Under the pieces are notes generated by a model. The model ran no database searches. It was given only the letters and a program-made list of their open reading frames with translations, and was not told the origin of the DNA. A stretch of 32,006 nucleotides of DNA from Desulfuromusa sp. GTDB lineage: Bacteria; Desulfobacterota; Desulfuromonadia; Desulfuromonadales; Geopsychrobacteraceae. Every line of letters begins with the position of its first letter. The stretch's first letter is position 1. Made by a program: the position numbers and the translations under genes. Positions 15,380 through 24,660 of the stretch are shown here, piece after piece. The stretch spans positions 1 to 32,006 of the forward strand of contig JAQIBX010000029.1 in the NCBI GenBank assembly GCA_027858895.1, written 5' to 3'.

Positions 15380-16783
15380 TTAAAGTCGATTATAGCCATT
15401 CAAGGCGGCAACCCGATATGCCTCAGCCATGGTGGGATAATTGAAGGTGGTATTGATGAAATATTTGATTGTGTTGTATGGCTTTGGTTGCGCCATGATG
15501 GCCTGCCCGATGTGCAGAATTTCGGCTGCGTTGTGTCCGAAGCAGTGGATACCAAGAATCTCCAGAGTCTCACGGTGAAAAAGAAGTTTGAGCATGCCCT
15601 CTTTCTGATCGGAGATCTGACCACGAGCTAAGTGGCGGAAAAAAGAGTGTCCCACCTCATAAGGGACACACTGCTCGGTCAATTCACCTTCTGTCTTGCC
15701 GAGACAGCTGATCTCCGGTGATGTGTAGATTCCGGTTGGAATATCGCTGACCAGATGATCATCACAGTGCCCTTCAACGATGTGTGTTCCAGTAAAACGT
15801 CCTTGATCGTAAGCGGCGCTCGCCAAATTGGGGAAGCCAATAATGTCCCCGACAGCGTAAATATGTGGCAGTTTTGTCTGATATGCATCATTTACGGCAA
15901 TATTGCCGCGATGATCAATGTCGATACCTAGCGTCTCAAGCCCCATCCCGGATGAATTGCCACTGCGACCGTTGGCCCACAGGAGCATCTCGGACTTGAT
16001 GATTTTTCCCGTCTTCAGATGTAAGACAACACCATCTTGGTTGGTCTCTACCCGCTCATACTCTTCATTCTGGCGAATCAGAATGCCCTTCTCGTCGCGC
16101 ATATTGTAGCTAAGTGCATTGCTGATTTCTTCGTCTAGAAACGCGAGCAGCCGCTCCCTGGTGTTGATCAGGTTGACTCTCACCCCCAGGTCTTTAAACG
16201 CCGAAGCATATTCACAACCAACTACGCCTGCGCCGTAAACTGTCAGCGTGGCGGGGAGTTCGCGCATCTGCAGGATCGTATCGCTATCGACCACACGCTC
16301 GCCATCAAAATTGATGTCTTCTGGTCGGTAGGGATGTGAGCCAGTCGCAATGACAAAAGTATCGGCAGTAAAATGGTGAGAATTGCCTGACTCGTCTGTG
16401 ACCCCAACACTGTGTGGATCGGTAAAGCGAGCATGCCCTTCGATTACTTCAACGCTATTGCGTTCATAGAATCCTTCGCGATTACTGACTTGTTGATCAA
16501 CGACATCTCTGACAATGTCCATAAGGTTGGTGGAGGTTGCCTTGATGTGCTGATGGCTTCGGTCGAACAAGCGGCTTTTTCTTGCTTCGGCGTATTGCCG
16601 CACTACATGGATAAGGGTCTTGCTTGGAATTGTCCCCGAGTGCGTGCATCCGCCGCCTACCCGCGCATGGCTTTCAATGATGGCGACGGATTTTCCTGCC
16701 TTGGCCAGCTTGATCGAGGCTCCTTCGCCGCCGGGGCCGCTGCCAATAATAATGACATCAAAATGGTTTTTTAGATCTTTCAT
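15380..16783 (-). CDS. sthA: Soluble pyridine nucleotide transhydrogenase
   Basis: A 467-residue cytosolic flavoprotein that exchanges reducing equivalents between NADPH and NAD+. FAD site GSGPGGEGA (14-22), second dinucleotide site [15 protein letters not shown]-ribityl motif [10 protein letters not shown], and the dimer-interface tail [20 protein letters not shown], all nearly as in E. coli SthA. The active-site loop is [13 protein letters not shown]: the first Cys is kept and the second is Thr, as expected for SthA and unlike disulfide reductases. The start at 16783 ([10 protein letters not shown]) aligns with known starts; the frame continues 14 codons upstream. It lies 182 bp downstream of the slipin gene. 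Confidence 0.95.
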   Translation of the reverse strand: MKDLKNHFDVIIIGSGPGGEGASIKLAKAGKSVAIIESHARVGGGCTHSGTIPSKTLIHVVRQYAEARKSRLFDRSHQHIKATSTNLMDIVRDVVDQQVSNREGFYERNSVEVIEGHARFTDPHSVGVTDESGNSHHFTADTFVIATGSHPYRPEDINFDGERVVDSDTILQMRELPATLTVYGAGVVGCEYASAFKDLGVRVNLINTRERLLAFLDEEISNALSYNMRDEKGILIRQNEEYERVETNQDGVVLHLKTGKIIKSEMLLWANGRSGNSSGMGLETLGIDIDHRGNIAVNDAYQTKLPHIYAVGDIIGFPNLASAAYDQGRFTGTHIVEGHCDDHLVSDIPTGIYTSPEISCLGKTEGELTEQCVPYEVGHSFFRHLARGQISDQKEGMLKLLFHRETLEILGIHCFGHNAAEILHIGQAIMAQPKPYNTIKYFINTTFNYPTMAEAYRVAALNGYNRL

Positions 16784-16821
16784 ATGGATTTCTCTGCTCA
16801 CAGTTTCTGAAGAAATTGACG

Positions 16822-16833
16822 ACACGTACGTGT
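16822..16833. promoter_or_regulatory. 12-bp palindrome upstream of sthA
   Basis: ACACGTACGTGT is a perfect palindrome about 40 bases before the sthA start. On the minus strand a TATACT lies about 25 bases farther upstream. The position suits an operator, but no regulator is linked and the -35 is unclear. Confidence 0.3.
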
Positions 16834-16965
16834 TCTTGGTCGTAGTGTTTTTGACAGTATATGGTTTTGTCGCTTCTCGATCAGCGTCAGGATAGTTCTA
16901 CCATATTTTTCTACTGGAAGCAGTTATAGAAATTTTTTCACGATTGCAGCTAATATTATGGATTT

Positions 16966-17754
16966 TTAGTCCAAGGCTTCCAGGGCCGCTGCCTCTTTTT
17001 TCTCTGTCAGAAATGGTTTTAACAGATCAATTGGCATGGGGAAAAGGATTGTCGAATTTTTTTCTGCAGCAATTTCGGTCATGGTCTGTAAAAAGCGCAG
17101 TTGTAGAGCACCTGTTTCAGATGAAATTTGTTTGGCCGCCTTTGCCAGGTTTGCCGAGGCTTCGAATTCACCTTTTGCATGGATGACTTTGGAGCGCCGC
17201 TCCCGCTCTGCTTCCGCCTGTCGGGCCATGGCGCGCTGCATCTCCGTCGGCAGGTCAACATGCTTGATTTCGACGTTGGAAATTTTTACTCCCCAGGGAT
17301 CGGTCTGGCGATCCAGAATCTCCTGCAGGTTGCTATTGATTTTGTCCCGTTGGGCGAGCAGATCGTCCAGTTCCACCTGACCCAGCACACTACGTAATGA
17401 TGTCTGAGCCAGTTGGCTGGTTGCATAAAGGTAGTTATCCACTTCGATCAAGGCTTTTTCCGGATGGACGACCCTGAAGTAGAGCACGGCATTGACTTTA
17501 ACCGAGACGTTGTCGCGGGTGATAATGTCCTGCGGGGGGACATCCATAACGACGGTGCGCATGTTGATTTTTTTTAGCTGATCAATGATGGGGATGATGA
17601 ATTTCAAACCCGGCCCTTTGACCCCGGAAAAGCGCCCGAGTCGAAAAACCACTCCACGCTCATATTCAAGCAGAATTCGAATGGCAGATGCGATAATCAG
17701 CACCACGAAGGCCAGCGCGATAATCAAGAAAAATCCAGATCCCAATCCAAACAT
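16966..17754 (-). CDS. Slipin (SPFH/band 7, stomatin-like)
   Basis: A 262-residue membrane scaffold protein. One N-terminal hydrophobic segment ([18 protein letters not shown]) precedes the SPFH domain (about 28-195), which has the stomatin-type sequence [20 protein letters not shown] and the signature [17 protein letters not shown] charged coiled-coil stretch ([18 protein letters not shown]) leads to the C-terminal hydrophobic [20 protein letters not shown]. Slipins oligomerise at the membrane and are paired with NfeD proteases; here nfeD lies immediately upstream with a 2-bp gap, so the two are surely co-expressed. Likely role: membrane organisation or quality control. Confidence 0.9.
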   Translation of the reverse strand: MFGLGSGFFLIIALAFVVLIIASAIRILLEYERGVVFRLGRFSGVKGPGLKFIIPIIDQLKKINMRTVVMDVPPQDIITRDNVSVKVNAVLYFRVVHPEKALIEVDNYLYATSQLAQTSLRSVLGQVELDDLLAQRDKINSNLQEILDRQTDPWGVKISNVEIKHVDLPTEMQRAMARQAEAERERRSKVIHAKGEFEASANLAKAAKQISSETGALQLRFLQTMTEIAAEKNSTILFPMPIDLLKPFLTEKKEAAALEALD

Positions 17755-17756
17755 GT

Positions 17757-19094
17757 TTAGTCCTCCTCTGACTTGTTTGCTGTTGCCGAGCTAATTGTCT
17801 CAATTGCCTTGACCTTCAGGCTGAGCCCATCCATAACCCGAATAATTTCAATTTTTGTCCCGGTCGCGATCGGTTGGTCGGAGCAGGCCTGCCATGATTC
17901 GCCATGAACAAATACCCGTCCATTTCCATTGATCGGTTCGATGGTTTCGCCGGTTTTCCCGACCATACCTTCTTGCCCTGATGTGACTGGTTTTCGCTGA
18001 GTTCGGATCACCATCCCTGTGGCGAGGAGAAAAAAGCCGGCACTGACTGTCACTGTTGCGGCGATCACGGCTCGGGAAATCTGCAGGTAAGGTTCGCTGC
18101 TGTCGATCAGCATTAAAGAGCCAAACGCCATGGATATCATTCCGCCAAGCGCAAGCATTCCGTAGGAGATGACTTTTACCTCAAGGATAAACAGTACGAT
18201 GGCCAGCAGAATCAGTAAAACACCAATGTAGTTAATCGGTAGGGAAGAAAAGGAAAATAGTGCCAACAGAATGGCGATGGCGCCGATTGCACCGGGCAGA
18301 ACAACGCCCGGCTGGGAAATTTCGAAGAAAATACCGATGATTCCGAGCATCATCAACAGGTAGGCAATATTCGGATTGCTCAGAGCATTGAGGATGCTCT
18401 GCCGCCAGTTCATCTCAACCAACTCCAGAACGATAGCTCTATTTTCAAAGACCAGGACCTTGCCGTCACGGATATATTTGTAGCCGTCCAGTTGTTTCAG
18501 CAAATTTTCAGTATTGTCCGCAATCAGATCAATGACCGACAAGTCCAGTGCTTCCTGCGCGGAGATCGAGACGCTCTCACGGACCGCTTGCTCTGCCCAA
18601 TCCTGATTGCGACCCCGTTTTTGCGCCAGGCTGCGCGCATAAGCAGCAGCATCATTTTCGACTTTTTTCATCATAGTGCTATCGGGCTGTTTGCCCGCGC
18701 CGATTGCCACCGGGTGGGCTGCGCCGATATTGGTGCCGGGAGCCATAACGGCAAAATCGGCTGCAAGGGCAATGAGTGCTCCGGCAGAGGCCGCTCGTGC
18801 TCCTTGCGGAGCAACGTAAACAATGACTGGGATTGTCGAGTTTAATTCGGCTTGAATAATCTCGCGCATAGATGTGTCAAGTCCGCCCGGAGTATCGATT
18901 TGAATCAGGATGGCCGGTTCGTTGTTCTGGTTGGCGGTGTTGATCTGTTCGACTATGAATGAGGCGGTGACCGGGTTGATAGATGAGGCAATATTCAGAT
19001 AGCGCATCGATGATTGTATTGCACCACCAGCCTGGGGTGAAAGCCCAACGAGCAGCAATAGATTGAGAAGTATTTTAAGTAAAGTTTTCTGCAT
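17757..19094 (-). CDS. nfeD: NfeD1-type membrane serine protease
   Basis: A 445-residue protein. A signal-like N-terminus ([20 protein letters not shown]) is followed by a ClpP/SppA-like protease domain (about 30-220): [13 protein letters not shown], then [11 protein letters not shown] with nucleophile Ser103, and a Lys at 143/144 as likely base (Ser-Lys dyad as in archaeal STOPP 1510-N). Four to five membrane helices occupy about 230-370 and a C-terminal NfeD OB-fold domain runs from about 380 to 445. The archaeal homologue cleaves the C-terminal hydrophobic tail of its slipin; the slipin encoded next door has such a tail. It is divergent from yqeY. The Shine-Dalgarno is weak (AAGATGAAG). 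Confidence 0.92.
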   Translation of the reverse strand: MQKTLLKILLNLLLLVGLSPQAGGAIQSSMRYLNIASSINPVTASFIVEQINTANQNNEPAILIQIDTPGGLDTSMREIIQAELNSTIPVIVYVAPQGARAASAGALIALAADFAVMAPGTNIGAAHPVAIGAGKQPDSTMMKKVENDAAAYARSLAQKRGRNQDWAEQAVRESVSISAQEALDLSVIDLIADNTENLLKQLDGYKYIRDGKVLVFENRAIVLELVEMNWRQSILNALSNPNIAYLLMMLGIIGIFFEISQPGVVLPGAIGAIAILLALFSFSSLPINYIGVLLILLAIVLFILEVKVISYGMLALGGMISMAFGSLMLIDSSEPYLQISRAVIAATVTVSAGFFLLATGMVIRTQRKPVTSGQEGMVGKTGETIEPINGNGRVFVHGESWQACSDQPIATGTKIEIIRVMDGLSLKVKAIETISSATANKSEED

Positions 19095-19183
19095 ATCTTC
19101 ATCTTAGCGTTGATTCTTGAACTGTCAATTCTATGATAGCTCTAAACAGGTATAAAAAAGAAGTGGGTGGGCCGAAGAATCTC

Positions 19184-19212
19184 TTGCTTTGTGGGTTTGA
19201 AAGAAATATACT
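19184..19212 (+). promoter_or_regulatory. Promoter of the yqeY-rpoD operon
   Basis: TTGCTT (19184-19189), a 17-base spacer and TATACT (19207-19212). It is the best sigma-70-like pair in the region and is well placed to drive the whole macromolecular-synthesis operon. Confidence 0.5.
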
Positions 19213-19298
19213 GCAAAATTCTTTTAAATGGGTATTACTGAAAAATGCTAATAATATCAGGGTCGTTTTAAGAAGATATTTGCAGAATATTTAAATAA

Positions 19299-19323
19299 GG
19301 GTGCCAGAATTCTCTAGGCACCC
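19299..19323 (+). terminator. Hairpin in the yqeY leader (possible attenuator)
   Basis: GGGTGCC pairs perfectly with GGCACCC around an 11-nt loop, followed by TCTTTGTATTT. The T tract is interrupted, so termination would be partial. Lying between promoter and first gene, it could attenuate the operon or be left over from a lost upstream gene such as rpsU. Confidence 0.5.
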
Positions 19324-19401
19324 TCTTTGTATTTAGTGCCAGAGGGAAACGGCTGATGAGCTGATGGCCACTGGTCACTTCTCCTATTCACGGGTGAATC
19401 T

Positions 19402-19848
19402 ATGAGTATCAAAGATCAGCTTATGCAGGATATGAAAGAGGCGATGAAGGCCAAACAGGTGAATCGTTTAGGCACGATTCGGCAGTTACGTAGTGCGATT
19501 AAGAATAAAGAGATCGAACTACGTCAGGATCTGGATGATAACGGCATTCTTGGTGTTATCGGTACAGCGGTGAAGCAACGACGTGATGCGGCGCAGATGT
19601 ACAGCGATAATGACCGTCCAGAGTTGGCGGCCAAAGAGGAGGCCGAACTGGCCGTTTTACAGGAGTATCTTCCCGCGCAGCTTAGTGAAGAAGAAGTCCG
19701 TACAATTGTGATTGCGGTCATCGCTGAAACTGGTGCTACGTCGCCGCAGGATATGGGTAAAGTCATGCCACAGGTTATGGCCAGAACCAAAGGCTCAGCC
19801 GATGGTAAAATGGTTAATCAGTTGGTGCGGGAACAATTGGCGGGATAA
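19402..19848 (+). CDS. yqeY: YqeY / GatB-tail domain protein
   Basis: A 148-residue cytosolic protein of the GatB/YqeY family: MKEAMKAKQVNRLGTIRQLR at the N-terminus, KQRRDAAQMYSDNDRPELAAKEEAEL in the middle and a helical tail (TSPQDMGKVMPQVMARTKGS) like the tail domain of the tRNA amidotransferase subunit GatB. YqeY proteins are thought to bind tRNA, but their role is unsettled. It is the first gene of the operon; the Shine-Dalgarno is weak (GGGTGAAT). It is followed after 15 bases by cvpA. Confidence 0.92.
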   Translation: MSIKDQLMQDMKEAMKAKQVNRLGTIRQLRSAIKNKEIELRQDLDDNGILGVIGTAVKQRRDAAQMYSDNDRPELAAKEEAELAVLQEYLPAQLSEEEVRTIVIAVIAETGATSPQDMGKVMPQVMARTKGSADGKMVNQLVREQLAG

Positions 19849-19863
19849 GTATCGGAGCAATCT

Positions 19864-20349
19864 TTGGGACTGGTTGATATCGCTATATTGGTGATTCTTT
19901 GTTTCTTCTTGTTGAAAGGGGTATTCAGAGGATTATTGAAAGAGGTTTGCTCGCTGCTAGGGTTGCTCCTGGGAGGAGTTTTTGCTTTTACCTTTCATCT
20001 GCCGTTGGCGCAGCTTCTCCAGGATTTTTTCAACCTGCCGGCTCAGCTCTGTATCTGGGGGTCTTTCCTCGCTATTTTTCTGTTGCTGGTTTTCCTTTTT
20101 GCGGTGATTGGCTTTGTCCTGCATCGATTTGTCAAACTTATTTTTCTGGGTGGATTTAACCGACTAGCCGGGGCGATATTTGGAATTATTCAGGGGGTCG
20201 TTATTCTGGCAATGATCGTTCTTGCCCTCAACTCATCGGTGGCTCCAGATACAGTCAGGGGGGTGGTTAAGGGGTCACAACTGGCACCCCCATTTGTCAC
20301 CCTTGGCGAATCAATATTTAGTGGAAGCCAAGGCTTGGTCGGGCGGTAA
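19864..20349 (+). CDS. cvpA: CvpA family membrane protein
   Basis: A 161-residue inner-membrane protein with four hydrophobic helices. The first is LVDIAILVILCFFLLKGVFR followed by GLLKEVCSLLGLLLGG, the CvpA signature (Asp in the first helix, then G-hydrophobic-E). The family is linked to colicin V export and envelope stress; the molecular role is uncertain. It starts at TTG (19864), preceded by CGGAG seven bases upstream; no ATG is better placed. It sits 15 bases after yqeY and 7 bases before mutS2, so it is part of the operon. Confidence 0.88.
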   Translation: MGLVDIAILVILCFFLLKGVFRGLLKEVCSLLGLLLGGVFAFTFHLPLAQLLQDFFNLPAQLCIWGSFLAIFLLLVFLFAVIGFVLHRFVKLIFLGGFNRLAGAIFGIIQGVVILAMIVLALNSSVAPDTVRGVVKGSQLAPPFVTLGESIFSGSQGLVGR

Positions 20350-20356
20350 CTGAGCA

Positions 20357-22726
20357 ATGATCTGTAACGAAGCGGCATTGCAAAGACTTGAATACCCGCG
20401 TTTGAGAACCCTGCTGGCAGGCCAAACGCAGTCGGAGCCGGGATATTTACAGGCAGAACAATTAGTTCCATTGCTTGACCAGGCTGCTGTTGAAACTGCA
20501 TTGACTGAGGTCGATGAGGCGGTTCGGTGGCTACTTGATGGACAGGCTCCATCTTTGGGTGGCTGTTGGAATCTATCCGCATTGCTGGGATCTGTCAGGG
20601 CTGAAGGGAGTTTGATTGCTGCCGAAGATTTGCTGAAAATCGCGCAATCATTGCGGGTTACGGGCGATTGTCGGCTCTGGTTCAAAGCGCAGAACCAACA
20701 GCTGTCATTAGCCCAAATAGCTGCCGGAATAACAGCGTTGCCTGAGTTGCAGCGGCGTTTGCAGGATTCAATTGGATCCCGTGGCGAACTACTCGATAGT
20801 GCCTCGTTTGAACTAGGCGATTTACGCTATCAGATTCGTCAGACCCGCAGTCGGATCAAACAACAGCTGGATCAGTTGTTGACTGGGGATCGTTCTTCCA
20901 GCTTGTTTCAGGAACGTTTGATAACAACCCGCAATAACCGCTATGTGGTGCCATTAAAAAGTGATTGTCGAGGCCAGTTAAAAGGTTTTGTTCAGGATGA
21001 ATCAGCAAGTGGACAAACTCTTTTCCTGGAGCCTTCTCAGGTGTTGGAAGGAAATAATCGCCTCCAGCAATTAGCTCGTGAAGAACAGCGTGAAGAGCGA
21101 CGAATTCTGTTGCAACTGGCAGAACTGGTACGGCGTGATGCCACTCTTCTGCATAAAAATCAGACTTTTTTGGCGCGCATTGATCTTCGTTTTGCTGCCG
21201 GCCGGTTGTCGCTTAGCTATCATGGTTGCCGACCTGAGTTGGTCAGCGCCTCAATTATCGAACTGAAGCAGGCTCGCCATCCGTTGTTGATGGAAGTTGA
21301 CGGAAGTTTTGACCTGTCCGCTGCCGTTGAAATTGATGTGTTGCTAGGTGAGGACTGTCAGGCTCTGGTGATCAGTGGTCCGAATACCGGGGGAAAGTCG
21401 GTTGCGTTAAAAACTTTAGGGTTGTTCTTGTTGATGGTGCGTTCAGGGCTGCATGTGCCCTGTCATGCTGACAGCCGGTTGCATCTCTATCAGCATCTGT
21501 GTGTCGATATCGGTGATGAGCAAAGTATCGCGCAAAATTTGTCGACCTTTTCGGGGCATTTACTCAAGGTACGGGATATTCTCGAGCAGGCTGATGCCGA
21601 AACGCTGGTGTTGCTCGATGAGGCCGGAACCGGAACCGATCCAGCGGAAGGGGCGGCGCTGGTGCAAGCGGTGCTTGATCAACTTTGCCAGCTGGGAGCG
21701 AAAACACTGCTGACAACCCACCTTGGGCAACTAAAACATTTTGCTCATGGACAGGCGACGATTGAAAATGCGGCGGTTGAGTTTGATCCCGAAACTCTGG
21801 TGCCGACTTACCGGTTACGCTATGGAATCCCGGGCGCCAGCAGTGCTCTGACAACGGCCAGCCGTTTGGGATTGCCAAAACAGGTTGTTCAGCGGGCGAT
21901 TCAATATCTGGGGCAGGAAGAGCATGATCACAGTGCCTTGTTGTCCAGATTGAATACTCGGCAGCAAGAGTTGGAGCATGAACTTTTGCAGGCTAAGCAG
22001 TCAAGGCTTGAGGCCGATGCAGCACAACAGTTGCGCAAGCAGCAATTACGACAGCTCAAGGAGCGGAAGCAGGAAATCCTTCTCCGGGCAACCCGCCAAG
22101 CTGATGAGTTGATTGCTGTCACAGAATCGCACATGAAACAATTGCGTAAACGCAAGCCAGGCCCTACGCCACCGCAGCAGGCTGTTGATGAACGGCAGCA
22201 ATTTGCAGCTGCCAGGGTAGATCTGACACCGTTTAAACCAAAACGGAAACGCTCGGGGACTATTCCTGTCGCGTTAAAAGTCGGAGAGTTGGTGCGGATT
22301 GCTGCGCTGGATATTGAGGCGCAGGTTGAGCGTTGGCATGGCGAGAGCATTGAATTGCAGGTTGGCGGAAAACGGATGCGTCAACCCATCGGCGCTCTGG
22401 AACAGTTTAGCCCGCGGCGCTTTACCTCTGCGCCCAAGAGGAGTGAACAGATCTCTCGCAAAGTGACAGATCGGCAGACCAGTCCGCAGCTTAAATTGAT
22501 TGGCCAGCGGGTTGATGAGGCGCTGGCGCAGTTGGAACGTTTTATCGATGATGCGGTGCTGGCAAATTTGCAGCTGGTGGAAATTGTCCACGGCTCAGGA
22601 GAAGGAATCCTGCGTCGTGCTGTGCGTGAGCACCTGGGCGGAGAACGCGAAGTTACAGCATTTTACGCCGCACCGATAAGTCAGGGCGGAGATAATATTA
22701 CCATTGCTGAATTGAGTCATCAATGA
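20357..22726 (+). CDS. mutS2: MutS2 endonuclease/ATPase
   Basis: A 789-residue homologue of mismatch protein MutS lacking the mismatch-binding domain. Walker A GPNTGGKS (341-348), Walker B plus signature LVLLDEAGTGTDP (417-429), then a long charged coiled coil (about 525-610) with many Gln/Arg, and a C-terminal Smr nuclease domain ending with VHGSGEG (744-750). The Smr segment reads LKLIGQRVDEAL where LDLRG is usual, so the LDxH-type catalytic patch is degenerate. Known roles: suppression of homologous recombination and rescue of collided ribosomes by splitting. It overlaps dnaG by the four bases ATGA. Confidence 0.95.
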   Translation: MICNEAALQRLEYPRLRTLLAGQTQSEPGYLQAEQLVPLLDQAAVETALTEVDEAVRWLLDGQAPSLGGCWNLSALLGSVRAEGSLIAAEDLLKIAQSLRVTGDCRLWFKAQNQQLSLAQIAAGITALPELQRRLQDSIGSRGELLDSASFELGDLRYQIRQTRSRIKQQLDQLLTGDRSSSLFQERLITTRNNRYVVPLKSDCRGQLKGFVQDESASGQTLFLEPSQVLEGNNRLQQLAREEQREERRILLQLAELVRRDATLLHKNQTFLARIDLRFAAGRLSLSYHGCRPELVSASIIELKQARHPLLMEVDGSFDLSAAVEIDVLLGEDCQALVISGPNTGGKSVALKTLGLFLLMVRSGLHVPCHADSRLHLYQHLCVDIGDEQSIAQNLSTFSGHLLKVRDILEQADAETLVLLDEAGTGTDPAEGAALVQAVLDQLCQLGAKTLLTTHLGQLKHFAHGQATIENAAVEFDPETLVPTYRLRYGIPGASSALTTASRLGLPKQVVQRAIQYLGQEEHDHSALLSRLNTRQQELEHELLQAKQSRLEADAAQQLRKQQLRQLKERKQEILLRATRQADELIAVTESHMKQLRKRKPGPTPPQQAVDERQQFAAARVDLTPFKPKRKRSGTIPVALKVGELVRIAALDIEAQVERWHGESIELQVGGKRMRQPIGALEQFSPRRFTSAPKRSEQISRKVTDRQTSPQLKLIGQRVDEALAQLERFIDDAVLANLQLVEIVHGSGEGILRRAVREHLGGEREVTAFYAAPISQGGDNITIAELSHQ

Positions 22727-24561
22727 CTGGGCAGATTTCAGAAGGTAAAATCAATGAAGTCCGCGAACAAACCGATATTGTCGAGTTGATTTCGCAATAT
22801 GTCAGTTTGAAACACTCCGGGGCTAATCACACCGGGCTCTGTCCGTTTCATTCGGAAAAATCCCCATCGTTCAGCGTGAATTCTGCCCGGCAATTTTTTC
22901 ATTGTTTCGGTTGCGGAGTTGGTGGCGATGTTTTCTCCTTTCTGATGAAGACCGAAGGGCTTGCCTTCCCCGATGCTGTACGGCGGTTGGCGGAACGGAT
23001 CGGCCTTGATTTGGAGGAGCGGACTCTGTCGCCTGAGGAAGAGCTGCGAGACCGGCAACGTGAGAGCCTTTATCGTGTGAATGAGGTTGCAGCTGCTTAT
23101 TTTCATCAATTGCTGATGGAACACCCGCTTGGTGAGCCAGCGCGAAAGTACATGAAAGTTCGTGGATATGGACGTAAGGCTGCCGGAGAATACCACATTG
23201 GCTTTGCTCTTGATTCCTGGGATGGATTAAAAAAACATCTGGAAGAGCAAGGGTTTGCGGACGAAGATGCGCGTACTCTGGGTTTGATCCGACCAGGAAA
23301 GCAGGGCCGTGGAGATTATGATCTATTTCGTGATCGGTTGATTTTCCCCGTTTATGACTTGTCTGGTCGAATTGTCGCTTTTGCCGGGCGGGTTTTGGAT
23401 GATAGTAAGCCTAAATATATTAATTCACCAGAATCGCCAGTTTATCACAAAGGGCGGGTCTTATTCGGTCTGTATCAGGCGCGTCAGGCAATGCGGCAGA
23501 GCGGTGAAGTTCTTCTGGTGGAAGGTTATTTCGATCAACTGGCATTGTATCGAGCCGGGTTTCCCCAAGTTGTTGCGACTTGCGGGACAGCACTCACATC
23601 TGATCACGCGCAACTCTTAAAGCGCTATGTCCAGCGAGTTGTTCTGTTGTTTGATCAGGATGCTGCGGGCAAGCAGGCGACGTTTAAGGCAATGACGGTA
23701 TTGCAGGAGGCCGGTGTTCCTGCCTCTGTGATTGAACTGCCAACCGGTGAAGATCCTGATTCCTTTATCCAGGGGCAGGGTGCGGAGGCTTTTCGGGTCA
23801 GGCTCGAAAAAGCACGTTCGGTTATGGATCTGTTTATGGATGACGTACTGACTGAAGCAGGCAGCGGTGTTGAACAGAAAGTTCGCGCGGCTGAGCAGAT
23901 TGTGGAAAAGATTTCCGGTCTGAACAGTGAGTTAGAGCAGGATCTTTATTTGAAAGAATTGGCTCGGCGTAGCGGTATTGATCTTGACCGGTTGAAACAG
24001 GTGAATAAAAAGGCTATGGGACGGGGGAATCAGGGGAAAAAAACATATTCGGCACCAGCGCAGCCAGAGAACTATCCGCTGCCGGAGCCACCTTTTTCTG
24101 GAATGACCGGTGGGAGTGATCCCAAATCAGCAAGGCGAACTGACTCAAAACCAGGCTGGAGTCGTTCGGAAGAAACGTTATTGTGTCTTTTTTTACAAAA
24201 GCATGTCAGCCGAGAAAAAATATTGGCAGCGGGCGGCCTTGATCTTTTTAACCATCAAGATGCTCTGGAAATAGCTCAGATACTGCTGGATAATTCAGTC
24301 GATTCCGAGTTTGAGATGAAATCTATAATTAGCAAGCTTGACCCCGATAAGACACGCTTGTTAACTGCTTTATCGACACATGATCAAGGTCAATTTGGTG
24401 AGAATGTTGAGGCTCTTTTTAGCGGCTGTCTGGAGGCATTAACGCGGGAGAAAAAAAAGCGCCAACGCGGAGAGTCGATTGATAAACTTCGTCAATTTGA
24501 GCAAGCGGGCGATACAGAAAACACAAAAGATTTGTTGAAACAGTTTAAAAATCTGAAGTAG
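22723..24561 (+). CDS. dnaG: DNA primase
   Basis: A 612-residue primase that makes RNA primers for replication. The CHC2 zinc site has Cys40, His43, Cys61 and Cys64 (LCPFHSEKSPSF then FHCFGCG). The RNA polymerase core includes DRLIFPVYDLSGRIVAFAGR and the Toprim domain EGYFDQLALYRAGFPQVVAT plus VVLLFDQDAAGKQA with the metal-binding acidic residues. The C-terminal ~180 residues are helical and more variable, as expected for the DnaB-binding domain, after a Pro/Ser-rich linker (about 445-490). The start codon overlaps the mutS2 stop, indicating translational coupling. Confidence 0.97.
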   Translation: MTGQISEGKINEVREQTDIVELISQYVSLKHSGANHTGLCPFHSEKSPSFSVNSARQFFHCFGCGVGGDVFSFLMKTEGLAFPDAVRRLAERIGLDLEERTLSPEEELRDRQRESLYRVNEVAAAYFHQLLMEHPLGEPARKYMKVRGYGRKAAGEYHIGFALDSWDGLKKHLEEQGFADEDARTLGLIRPGKQGRGDYDLFRDRLIFPVYDLSGRIVAFAGRVLDDSKPKYINSPESPVYHKGRVLFGLYQARQAMRQSGEVLLVEGYFDQLALYRAGFPQVVATCGTALTSDHAQLLKRYVQRVVLLFDQDAAGKQATFKAMTVLQEAGVPASVIELPTGEDPDSFIQGQGAEAFRVRLEKARSVMDLFMDDVLTEAGSGVEQKVRAAEQIVEKISGLNSELEQDLYLKELARRSGIDLDRLKQVNKKAMGRGNQGKKTYSAPAQPENYPLPEPPFSGMTGGSDPKSARRTDSKPGWSRSEETLLCLFLQKHVSREKILAAGGLDLFNHQDALEIAQILLDNSVDSEFEMKSIISKLDPDKTRLLTALSTHDQGQFGENVEALFSGCLEALTREKKKRQRGESIDKLRQFEQAGDTENTKDLLKQFKNLK

Positions 24562-24660
24562 CGGTTACACTTACTAAATATTTAAGTCTGCAGATAACTT
24601 GGATCCATCGAGTATTCACTATTCAGGTATAATTCAGACTCCAGAGGAGAGTAGGCAATA

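Larger units (their letters stand above)
19095..19401. other. Divergent intergenic region between nfeD and yqeY
   Basis: This 307-bp stretch holds the plus-strand promoter candidate at 19184-19212 and a hairpin at 19299-19323, giving the yqeY transcript a leader of about 180 bases. No coding frame is convincing. rpsU, which often precedes yqeY/dnaG/rpoD, is not here. Confidence 0.6.

Noticed and set aside
19345-19372. GGAAAC and CTGATGA in the yqeY leader resemble hammerhead ribozyme core boxes.
   Set aside because: The two boxes are only two bases apart and in the wrong arrangement; the stems and cleavage-site triplet are not present.
24599-24633. Promoter TTGGAT/TATAAT in front of rpoD.
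   Set aside because: The spacer is 23 bases, too long for sigma-70, and there is no extended -10; not listed as a feature.
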